Notes under the pieces: model-generated
Told to the model about the DNA's origin: nothing
What the model saw: only the letters and a program-made list of their open reading frames with translations
The model's database searches: none
Position numbers and translations under genes: made by a program
In this document: positions 17,664 to 25,456 of the stretch, piece after piece
Position numbering within the stretch: the first letter of the stretch is position 1
Layout: each line of letters begins with the position of its first letter
NCBI GenBank assembly: GCA_011364925.1
Contig: RDOA01000013.1
Location: forward strand, 16,205-80,204
Length of the DNA: 64,000 bases
Reading direction: 5' to 3'
Source: Promethearchaeota archaeon
GTDB lineage: Archaea; Asgardarchaeota; Lokiarchaeia; Sigyniarchaeales; SOKP01

Positions 17664-18776
17664 TTACTTCCAAAATTCAGAAGAAGTGCTGAAGCTTTGA
17701 ATCTTAGAAAATGGACACGCTGCTATACAATTGCCACAATCTCCCGAATTTTCAATCCAAAAATCAAAACATTTCTCTACATCTACATAGTATTTTCTAA
17801 CACATGAATTGTTGGAAATAGAAGCTGGTTCGAACGTAGGATCTATTTCTTTTGTAATAGCTCCAGTTTCACAAGCATCAGCGCACTTATAACATGTTCT
17901 ACATACTTCTTTAACCTTTTCAATAAAGCTTAAGTTTATATCATCAGTTATTAAAGGCATATCTGTAAAAACTTTACAGATCCTAACTCTCGGACCATAT
18001 TCTGGTGTGAGTAATAATCCATTTCTCCCAAGTGCCCCTAAACCAGCATCAATCGCGAGTGGAATACTAAGTGCAGTGTCATTACCGCATTGGACTGCTC
18101 GATATCCTAAATTTCTAATGAATTCTCCAAGGCAAGCAATTGCGAAAGCCATTTTTGAATAGCCCACAGCAGCAGCTGCCGAAGCCGGTTGCGCAGGAGC
18201 TGTTGAAATTGCCACTTGATCCATTTCGATGGCCATTACTATTACTTTATCCATCCCTTCTGGTAATTCTATAGGAGTTTCTAATATTGAAACGGGTGCG
18301 TCCCCTTTTCTAATAGCTTCTTTTGAATCTGTTTCGCTAGTTGCTGCTGGCCTTATAAATCCTGATTTATAAATCCATTTCGTATCAACATTCGCAACAC
18401 CAACTAGAGATGCCCCGTAAAATTTGGCTGCTTTTTTCACTTTTGCGGTAAATGTTTTTAAATCACTTATACGATATTTTTTTCTCATCCAGTTTACGCC
18501 ATATCCAATGTCCATTAAATCCTCTCTACGCCAAGTGAAAGCAAATGGAAATTTTTCATATACGGTCCATCCTGCTGCAACCAATGCAAAATCTATTCTT
18601 GAATATCCGTCCTCTCCTGAGTTAATATGTTTATCAATATTATATTCAAACATCTTTCCATACGTAGGTAAGGATTTATCCCATAATCTCCTATAAATCA
18701 TGTTAAATTTCTGCTCGAAACGATTGTAAGATGTTTCATCAATTTCATAGGGAAATACTTGCTTTTTTGCTTGCAT
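17664..18776 (-). CDS. Reductive-dehalogenase-like 4Fe-4S/corrinoid protein, no Tat signal
   Basis: A 370-residue protein. The C-terminal half has the RdhA-type layout: GYRAVQCGNDTALSIPLAID, AGLGALGRNG, PEYGPRVR, TDMPL. Two ferredoxin-like clusters follow: C292-x2-C295-x2-C298-x3-C302, and C336 then C347-x2-C350-x3-C354-P. That second cluster, with F-W before D-C-G-N-C, matches reductive dehalogenases better than epoxyqueuosine reductase. The N-terminus lacks a twin-arginine signal and no RdhB anchor gene is adjacent, so the protein looks cytosolic. Substrate unknown: an organohalide, or another corrinoid-dependent reduction. It is monocistronic. Confidence 0.82.
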   Translation of the reverse strand: MQAKKQVFPYEIDETSYNRFEQKFNMIYRRLWDKSLPTYGKMFEYNIDKHINSGEDGYSRIDFALVAAGWTVYEKFPFAFTWRREDLMDIGYGVNWMRKKYRISDLKTFTAKVKKAAKFYGASLVGVANVDTKWIYKSGFIRPAATSETDSKEAIRKGDAPVSILETPIELPEGMDKVIVMAIEMDQVAISTAPAQPASAAAAVGYSKMAFAIACLGEFIRNLGYRAVQCGNDTALSIPLAIDAGLGALGRNGLLLTPEYGPRVRICKVFTDMPLITDDINLSFIEKVKEVCRTCYKCADACETGAITKEIDPTFEPASISNNSCVRKYYVDVEKCFDFWIENSGDCGNCIAACPFSKIQSFSTSSEFWK

Positions 18777-18909
18777 CTCAATCCTTATTCTCTATTAAAT
18801 TCTTTTTAACTACTTCTTAAAAGATAATCTTGTATTAAATATTATCTTAAAGCATGTAATATAAAATTTTGAGAAGAAATTTATAAGTAAAAGAATCATC
18901 TATTTCTCT

Positions 18910-19203
18910 ATGCCGATATTTATTTTAGCAACTAAACTTCAAAACCCTAATTTAGTGAAAAATCGGAAGGAACACGGTGAAGAATTCTTAAGATTAGTTA
19001 AAGATAAGGTGCCTAGTGTTTCGTGGATCGCACATTACGCGATTCTTGGACCGTATGACTTTATAGATATTTTTAAAGCCGAAAACGAGCACCAAGCAGC
19101 GAAAGTGTCTTTACTTTCCCGTACTACTGGCGCTGCCTTTGCTGAAAGCTGGACAGCAATTAAATACCCCGAATTTCTCAAATTAGTAGAAGATTTAGAA
19201 TAA
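18910..19203 (+). CDS. GYD-domain protein
   Basis: A 97-residue protein with the alpha-beta ferredoxin-like pattern of the GYD family: ILGPYDFIDIFKAEN in the middle, followed by a helix and TTGAAFAESWTAI. GYD proteins are small, function poorly known, often next to metabolic genes. The ATG at 18910 is the clear start. It begins a plus-strand run (GYD, Lin0512-like, Tag) with gaps of 18 bases or fewer, likely one transcript. Confidence 0.85.
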   Translation: MPIFILATKLQNPNLVKNRKEHGEEFLRLVKDKVPSVSWIAHYAILGPYDFIDIFKAENEHQAAKVSLLSRTTGAAFAESWTAIKYPEFLKLVEDLE

Positions 19204-19221
19204 TAGAATTGTTGTTTTGCT

Positions 19222-19590
19222 ATGAAGAGGTTTCTAGTACAAATAGGGTCAGGTGTAGATCAACATGGACATAACGACGATTGCACTAATGCTGCGATAA
19301 AGGCAATTAAAAACGCAATCTCAAATAATTGTTTGACAGGATTATCAGAAATCTGTGAAATAAAAGAACCAAAAGACCTGAATAAAATGTTTGTCCATGT
19401 AAAAATTGGTGCTCCATATCCTGATAAAATCAAAAAGGAGAAAGTATTGAAAGCTATCCCATTTGGTACAAAATCAGTTGAAATAGAAAAGGGAGGTTTA
19501 GTCGCTGAGGGAATAATGATTAAAGAACTAGGAGATACTACTGATAAAATACTTGTTTGTAACGCAGCAGTCACAGTGTTAATTAACTAA
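19222..19590 (+). CDS. Lin0512-family conserved protein
   Basis: A 122-residue protein with the family opening FLVQIGSGVDQHGHND and the helix AIKAIKNAISNNCLTGL. Next come VHVKIGAPYPDKI and GGLVAEGIMI. These features identify the Lin0512 family of small conserved proteins found in bacteria and archaea, with no established reaction. It lies 18 bases after the GYD gene and just before Tag on the same strand. The conserved His/Asp residues near the N-terminus (DQHGHND) suggest a metal or ligand site, but this is inference. Confidence 0.85.
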   Translation: MKRFLVQIGSGVDQHGHNDDCTNAAIKAIKNAISNNCLTGLSEICEIKEPKDLNKMFVHVKIGAPYPDKIKKEKVLKAIPFGTKSVEIEKGGLVAEGIMIKELGDTTDKILVCNAAVTVLIN

Positions 19591-19598
19591 AGTTTTTG

Positions 19599-20180
19599 GT
19601 GAATAAAGTGGTTGAAAGGTGCAAGTGGGCAGATTACGACGATCTAATGAAGGAATATCACGATAAAGAATGGGGAACTCCTCAACATGAAGATAAAATG
19701 CTCTACGAACTTTTGATCTTGGAAGGTATGCAAGCAGGACTGAGCTGGAACACCATACTTAAAAAAAGGGTTAATTTCAAAAACGCTTTTGATGATTTTG
19801 ATTATGAAAAAATCGTGAAGTACAGTGAGAAGAAAGTTGAAGAATTGATGCAGAATGAAGGGATTATCAGAAATAGACTCAAAATACAATCCATAATCAC
19901 GAATGCTAAAGCTTTTATAAAGGTTCAAGAAGAATTTGGCTCGTTCGATAATTATATTTGGGGTTTTGTTAATTATAAACAGATTCAAAATTCGTGGAAA
20001 AATCTTGAAGAATTACCATCAAGTACAGATCTTTCCAATAGTATTAGCAAAGATATGAAAAAAAGAGGATTTAAATTCATCGGGACTACGATTATTTACG
20101 CTTTTTTACAAGCAATTGGCGTTGTTAATGATCATACCACTAATTGCTTCCGTTATAAAGTACTGCTAAAATCACCTTAG
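19599..20180 (+). CDS. tag: DNA-3-methyladenine glycosylase I
   Basis: About 193 residues, complete. The family Zn ligands are visible: a Cys near the N-terminus (ERCKWAD), a His in YHDKEWG, and His/Cys in NDHTTNCF. The substrate pocket segments LILEGMQAGLSW and RNRLKIQS match Tag. The enzyme removes 3-methyladenine from DNA in base excision repair. Several near-coincident starts exist (TTG 19596, GTG 19599, GTG 19608). The stop overlaps the convergent glycosidase-like gene by 4 bases. Confidence 0.95.
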   Translation: MNKVVERCKWADYDDLMKEYHDKEWGTPQHEDKMLYELLILEGMQAGLSWNTILKKRVNFKNAFDDFDYEKIVKYSEKKVEELMQNEGIIRNRLKIQSIITNAKAFIKVQEEFGSFDNYIWGFVNYKQIQNSWKNLEELPSSTDLSNSISKDMKKRGFKFIGTTIIYAFLQAIGVVNDHTTNCFRYKVLLKSP

Positions 20181-21484
20181 TTTGCCTTAAGATTCTCTAA
20201 TCCGATTTCGTTCTCCGCGTAATTCTTCAAGGCAATCCATTGGGATTCACTCGTTCCATAGTACTTGAATACACCTATTCCTAATCCGAAATCAAAAGTT
20301 CTAATTTGTTTTAACATCTCTTGAGCATTACACTCGACCGAGTTCGTAACTGCTAATACCGGATTCTTGTATTCATGGATTCTTTTTTTCATATTTCTTT
20401 TGAAATACCAGTAGAAAAGATCGCCCACTTTACCCCAATACCACCCATCGTCTCGCGTCCCCATTAAGTAAGGATATTCCATAGGAATTGAGATGTCCAA
20501 GATAGACGATAATTTTCCCCAATCTTGTCCGTGTCTCTTTAAAGTGAATAATTTTTTTGGTCCAACCTGGCTGTACCATCCTGTTATACAGCTTTTGTCA
20601 ATACTTTTTACAGCGTTCTGAACTTTCTGAGCATAACTAGCAATTGTATTCGTTTTAAAATCAATCCAATCGTTGCTTTTAATAATTCTTGCGTTTTCGC
20701 CGTATTCTATTTTGAACTTCTTTACACATCGTTCACATGCGCATAAATCCGTAAAGGAACCATCATATCTAATGTAATCAGCTGTAAAAGCTTTAATCGG
20801 GTAATTTTTGACTATCTCTTTAATAAGTTCTACTAAATAATCGACATGAGTGCTATTAGGGCACATAAAACTTTCGGTAGGAATAAAGCCACTGCCTCTG
20901 GCATTCCTCTTCTTACCAATCTTTTCATCCTTTCTATTTGTTAGAAACGGAATCTTTTTCTGATATTCTTCCAACGAAGTTCCCTCGGGTAAATCTATTC
21001 TCATTTCTCCCGCATCATGAGTAGAAATTTCTCCTTTGTAGTGTTTCCTGCCGAACTTTTCACCATTTTTACCATGGACGCTAACCCTTTCAGGATGCAA
21101 ATATCCTTGATAAGCATCGTTCATACTAGTAAAAGAAACCATAATACGAATATTTCTATCTTTACCAGCGTCACAGAATTCTCCTAAAAGATCTCGTTTA
21201 ATTGGATTCCAACCTATTCTAGTATCCCAAGTACAAGCTCCGTCCGTGTCTTTTATCACTAAACCAAAAGTATTGAAATGACACTCTTCAAGTTTATTCA
21301 TAATTTTTACTACATCAAGTTTTTTCTCAGCAAACTCGTAATCTAGTTTTCTAAACCCTATTGGTCCCCTTACGGGCATTAATCCCATAGCGAATACTTT
21401 ACTGGCTCCTAAATCGTTGCGTATGACTTCAAGTTGATCACTTGTAAAAGTCATGTATTTCGACCAGTCTATTTTGTCGACCAT
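20177..21484 (-). CDS. Glycosidase-like TIM-barrel protein
   Basis: A 435-residue protein resembling putative glycoside hydrolases of the GHL/DUF4015-like type. Barrel strands are suggested by HFNTFGLVIKD, RIMVSFTSMND and IKAFTADYIRYDG, where the Asp after T-A and the following Y-I-R-Y-D are the likely catalytic region. A C-x-C-E-R-C motif after FTDLCAC is conserved in this group. There is no signal peptide, so it should be cytosolic. Substrate unknown. It converges with tag and is monocistronic. Confidence 0.72.
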   Translation of the reverse strand: MVDKIDWSKYMTFTSDQLEVIRNDLGASKVFAMGLMPVRGPIGFRKLDYEFAEKKLDVVKIMNKLEECHFNTFGLVIKDTDGACTWDTRIGWNPIKRDLLGEFCDAGKDRNIRIMVSFTSMNDAYQGYLHPERVSVHGKNGEKFGRKHYKGEISTHDAGEMRIDLPEGTSLEEYQKKIPFLTNRKDEKIGKKRNARGSGFIPTESFMCPNSTHVDYLVELIKEIVKNYPIKAFTADYIRYDGSFTDLCACERCVKKFKIEYGENARIIKSNDWIDFKTNTIASYAQKVQNAVKSIDKSCITGWYSQVGPKKLFTLKRHGQDWGKLSSILDISIPMEYPYLMGTRDDGWYWGKVGDLFYWYFKRNMKKRIHEYKNPVLAVTNSVECNAQEMLKQIRTFDFGLGIGVFKYYGTSESQWIALKNYAENEIGLENLKAN

Positions 21485-21640
21485 AGTATCACTTGAATCT
21501 TTCGAATGTTGTATTAGTTAAATTCTAGGTTCAAAGTAATTATTTCATTATACATATTGAAATCGATAATTTTTTAAGAGAATTTTTTTAGTAAATTTTT
21601 AAGAAGTTATAGAATTTTTAATAATTCATTCATTTAAACA

Positions 21641-21761
21641 TTTATATATGTCAAAACGATTAATATATAATTGAAATCAAATTAAAATACATACTGAACC
21701 CATTATTTCATTAAAGAAGACGAAATAGAAGGACTTTAAATATGAGCTTGGAGGAATATTG
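21641..21761 (+). promoter_or_regulatory. TATA-like element and 6-codon upstream ORF
   Basis: TTTATATATG at 21641-21650 is a likely TATA box for the GTPase at 21769. Between it and the gene there is a short upstream reading frame: ATG at 21741, then SLEEY and TGA, whose internal GGAGG sits 16-20 bases before the main ATG. The micro-frame could be chance, or could modulate initiation. Confidence 0.35.
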
Positions 21762-21768
21762 AACTAAA

Positions 21769-22299
21769 ATGTACGACGCTACTTTTAAGATCATCATTTT
21801 TGGAGATGCTGGTTGTGGAAAGACAACTCTAACTCAAAGATTTTTAACCAACTTATTTGTATCTGACCAAACAATGACAATTGGAGTCGATTTTGAAGTT
21901 AAAAGCCTTTCAGTTGACAACCAAAAAGTAAAGCTGCAAATTTGGGATTTTGGGGGAGAAGAAAGATTCAGATTTTTACTTCCGACTTACGTAAGGGGGG
22001 CGCGTGGTGGGTTATTTTTATACGATATTACAAACTATTCATCGATCGCTCATATAGACGATTGGTTAAGTGTTATAAGGAAAGAAATTAGAGCTGAAGA
22101 TATTTTTCCTATAATCGTAGTTGGTGGTAAGGCAGATCTAGTAGAAAATAGAGAAGTATCCTCCGCGGATGGAATAAAAATAGCGAAATCGAGAAATGTT
22201 AATGGATTTATTGAGACAAGCTCCAAAACTGGAGAGAATGTAGATAAAGCTTTTGAAGCATTAACAAAGCTCATGCTTGACCAATTCTCACCTCCATAA
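21769..22299 (+). CDS. Rab-like small GTPase with atypical switch II and G4
   Basis: A 176-residue GTPase. G1 is GDAGCGKTT (from residue 12), G2 lies in MTIGVDF, G5 is ETSSKTG. Switch II reads WDFGGEERF, where Rab has W-D-T-A-G-Q-E-R-F: the catalytic Gln position holds Glu. G4 is GGKADL, with Gly in place of the base-reading Asn of N-K-x-D. Both changes predict altered hydrolysis or nucleotide preference. There is no C-terminal cysteine. It is monocistronic. Otherwise full-length and undamaged, so it is unlikely to be a decaying copy. Confidence 0.92.
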   Translation: MYDATFKIIIFGDAGCGKTTLTQRFLTNLFVSDQTMTIGVDFEVKSLSVDNQKVKLQIWDFGGEERFRFLLPTYVRGARGGLFLYDITNYSSIAHIDDWLSVIRKEIRAEDIFPIIVVGGKADLVENREVSSADGIKIAKSRNVNGFIETSSKTGENVDKAFEALTKLMLDQFSPP

Positions 22300-22370
22300 C
22301 AATTCTCACATCTGGGTGCGACTCTTCAGCAGAAGGGAAATTATTTAAATAAATAAAAATCCATTTATTT

Positions 22371-23093
22371 CTAAAATGAGCTTAATTGCTTATTATCTCC
22401 GTTAATTTTTTCAGAAATACGAGTATTTATTCTTCGATTTAAAACCATTGTTTGAAATTCCATATCTTTCTTATATTGATTTGCTAAGCTAATTAATTGT
22501 TCAACAATCTCAATTTCTTGATTACTCTCTTCAAACTGATATCCTCCGAAATTTGGAATTTCAGCGTATTTCTTGATCAAAATTTCTTGAAGTTCACTCG
22601 GTAAAACATCCGTTCTATCCTTAATTGCAGAGTTAATTGCCTCTAAAAGATCAAAATATTTCTCTTGTTTACCAAATTGGCACAAAATACATTTTAAACT
22701 TCGATTTTTAAGAATGTATAAAATTATTACTCCTGTTAAGTATGTAAAACAATCAACGATTTCATCATAATTTCCCTTTTTCATATGTTTTTTAACAATG
22801 ACATCAGCTATAGAAAATAAGCTCGAAAAATATATTGCTCTATGGAAATAAGCAGGATCAACACAAAACAATCTTGTGAACCAAAATGGACTAAGTTCAC
22901 ACGGAGGATTCTCATAAAAAGTGTAATATACTAATCTACCATCTCTTTCCTTGGCTAAGGTTCCTTCCTTTTTCAGTACATTTAAGTAAGTTGAAATTGT
23001 TGAACGTGCGATGTCTTTATAAAATTTCTTATATTCTAATTCTACATCTCTCGTAGTTACTTTCTTTCTACCTTCAAGGTAGAATTTCAACAT
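22371..23093 (-). CDS. Winged-helix transcriptional regulator, frame open beyond the ATG
   Basis: With the ATG at 23093 the protein is 240 residues and begins inside a DNA-binding domain: STISTYLNVLKKEGTLAKERDGRLVYY is a typical recognition helix plus wing. The frame continues upstream without a stop for about 51 codons (to 23246), encoding a helix HENRILGIMLKFYLEG that would be helix 1 of the domain and a further helical segment. No ATG/GTG/TTG occurs in that stretch, though a GAGG motif lies about 10 bases before an ATT near 23238-23240. The C-terminal part (70-240) is helical and unrecognised. It precedes two acyl-CoA synthetases on the same strand and may regulate them. Confidence 0.75.
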   Translation of the reverse strand: MLKFYLEGRKKVTTRDVELEYKKFYKDIARSTISTYLNVLKKEGTLAKERDGRLVYYTFYENPPCELSPFWFTRLFCVDPAYFHRAIYFSSLFSIADVIVKKHMKKGNYDEIVDCFTYLTGVIILYILKNRSLKCILCQFGKQEKYFDLLEAINSAIKDRTDVLPSELQEILIKKYAEIPNFGGYQFEESNQEIEIVEQLISLANQYKKDMEFQTMVLNRRINTRISEKINGDNKQLSSF

Positions 23094-23455
23094 TATTCCT
23101 AAAATTCGATTTTCGTGAAGTTGTCCGGTTTTTATTTGTTGTTCTTCTGATTCGTCTTCTCTGATATTATAGACATTTAATAATTCCGGTGCTATTTCAT
23201 GAATTACTTTTTCCAGAATATAGATGGTAAGTTCAGTAATTTTTAACTATCCTCAAAATTAATTAGCATTATCTTTATAAAAAAAATGTATATTTTTAAT
23301 AATTTATATTCTAATCGAATAGAATTTTTAATCTACTATAATAAACCACAACAAAAATTAATTAAATTAATCAAAATTGTCTAAGTTCAATCTAAAAATG
23401 AAAATATAAAGAAAGTAAATAAAATTTGTATTGATAAAATGATTTATTTAAAATT

Positions 23456-25285
23456 TCAGCTGCCATATTTCTCTTTCCAAAGAGGATCGTTAATTTGAAG
23501 GATTCTACGCTGAACTTTTCCAAGAATATCTTTTGGAACGCTGGGAATAAATTCAATTATTGCAGGACATTTCCATTTTGTCATATTTTCTTGAGTCCAA
23601 GCGATTAGTCCTTCTTCCGTGATCTTTCCAACATAATCGGGTTTCAATTCAACCCACGCTTTTGTAACTTCTCCAACTTTTCCCGCTGGATCGGGTAACC
23701 CTGAGACAGCAGCTTCTGAAACCGCTTCGTGTTTCATCAACATCGATTCAACTTCTTTTGGGAATACTGAGTGCCCAGCTACTTTAATTAACTGTTTTTT
23801 GCGATCTCTTATCTCAATAGTTCCATCATCGTTCATAAAACCTATATCTCCAGTTAATAACCATAATTTACCGCCATAATTTTTAATCGTATCATCTGTT
23901 TCTTCAGATTGATTGAGGTATGCATACATAACTTGCGGGCCGTGAACACAAATCTCACCGGTATGTTCTTCTCCAAACTGAGTATCATCTGGGTTTCCTA
24001 AGCAAATAGGACCATCATCAAAATTTTCTGTTGGCCAAATTCCCCATTCTGTACCAGGAACTGGTAACCCAATAACTCCAATTGGACTTTCACCAAAAAG
24101 ATTTCCAGCACTAACAAGAGGCGATGACTCTGTTAATCCATAACCTTCTACAATATTTCCACCCGTGTTCTTTACAAAAGCATCTCGTACAGGGCGATGT
24201 AAAGGACCAGCTCCCGAAGCACATAACTTTAATTTGCCCATGACTCCCGGATACTTTTCTTTTATATCAGGAAATTCTGCTAAACGCTTAAACAAAATTT
24301 CAGCACCTGCGTAAACTAAACCTTCAGGAGCAGGTAATTCTTCAATGTGTTCCAATAATTCTTCCGTGGGTGGAGGCGTTGGAAACATCATTATCCATCC
24401 TCCAAATGCAATAGTTGCATTCATCACTATTGTATGAGCAAAACTGTGGAAAAAGGGAAGGACTGCAACATTCCCTATCCCTGGTTTTTCACCACCTAGC
24501 CAATACTTGGCTTGTTCTGCGTTAGAAACCGCGTTGAAATGTGTTAATACAGCGGCTTTTGGCAAACCCGTAGTTCCACCAGTCATAATATATGTAGCAG
24601 GATGTGTTTTAACATCTAGATCCACTTTAGGTACATTTGGTTCTGCTTCTATTAAATCCATAAAATTAACCGCTCCAGGAACTTTCACTTTCCCCGTGGG
24701 AATCACTCCTAACCTCTTTCCTAACGCCCTCTTGATTCCTAAACCATGGGCTAAATCAGCAAGATTAGTATAAATGACTTGTTTAACTGAACTTCTACCG
24801 AGAATTTCTCCTATGTAAGGCAATCCCTTTTTTATACGAGATTTACTTTTTTCGTCGAAAAAAGCATCGTATGCTATTAAATATTTAGCGTTAGTCACTT
24901 CTAATTGGTGAAGTATTTCAAGTGGTTTATAAGTCGGATTAATTCCAGATGCAATTGCTCCTAATCTCGTAATTGCGTAATAGGAAACAACGTATTGAAT
25001 ACAATTTCCCATAAGCATAGCTACAACATCCCCCTTTTTAACTCCAAGCTTGTGAAGAGCCGTAGTTAAACTTAAAACATAATCGTGGAATTGATGATAA
25101 GTTACCCATGTCTCTAAAAACCAGATAAAATTCTGATCGCCATATTTTTCCACTTGCTCATCTAAAAATTGATTAAGCGTTTTATCTTTAAAAGCAACAT
25201 TTTTTGGAACGCTTTGTGGCCACCATTTTTTAAACCATATCTTATTTTCATTTACTTGGTACGTATCTTCTTTAATAATTGGCAT
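23456..25285 (-). CDS. AMP-forming acyl-CoA synthetase (long-chain type)
   Basis: A 609-residue ANL-superfamily ligase. Core motifs: TGGTTGLPKAAVLTH (P-loop), GYGLTESSP (A5), LTGDIGFMNDDG (A7), DRKKQLIKVAGHSVFP (hinge and A8), and a C-terminal LGKVQRR with the catalytic lysine. It activates a carboxylate, probably a fatty or aromatic acid, to its CoA ester. It is the downstream member of a tandem pair with 25457-27253, separated by about 170 bases. The two align along their whole length. The substrate cannot be predicted safely. Confidence 0.93.
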   Translation of the reverse strand: MPIIKEDTYQVNENKIWFKKWWPQSVPKNVAFKDKTLNQFLDEQVEKYGDQNFIWFLETWVTYHQFHDYVLSLTTALHKLGVKKGDVVAMLMGNCIQYVVSYYAITRLGAIASGINPTYKPLEILHQLEVTNAKYLIAYDAFFDEKSKSRIKKGLPYIGEILGRSSVKQVIYTNLADLAHGLGIKRALGKRLGVIPTGKVKVPGAVNFMDLIEAEPNVPKVDLDVKTHPATYIMTGGTTGLPKAAVLTHFNAVSNAEQAKYWLGGEKPGIGNVAVLPFFHSFAHTIVMNATIAFGGWIMMFPTPPPTEELLEHIEELPAPEGLVYAGAEILFKRLAEFPDIKEKYPGVMGKLKLCASGAGPLHRPVRDAFVKNTGGNIVEGYGLTESSPLVSAGNLFGESPIGVIGLPVPGTEWGIWPTENFDDGPICLGNPDDTQFGEEHTGEICVHGPQVMYAYLNQSEETDDTIKNYGGKLWLLTGDIGFMNDDGTIEIRDRKKQLIKVAGHSVFPKEVESMLMKHEAVSEAAVSGLPDPAGKVGEVTKAWVELKPDYVGKITEEGLIAWTQENMTKWKCPAIIEFIPSVPKDILGKVQRRILQINDPLWKEKYGS

Positions 25286-25456
25286 TTTTACTAACTCTAG
25301 TTGTAATATAAATTGTTTTAATTGCTTTAATGCATCATACTATATTATTTTCGTTGTTTTAGATTTTGTTAATAAATTATCTTTTCTCGATTCACTAAGG
25401 AGAAAATCATCTCTAAAATCATTTAAGACTAAAACTTAACTACGAATAATAAGTAG

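Noticed and set aside
21485..21768. Non-coding RNA in the gap before the third GTPase
   Set aside because: The stretch is A+T-rich with no convincing stem-loop structure; promoter elements explain what I can see.
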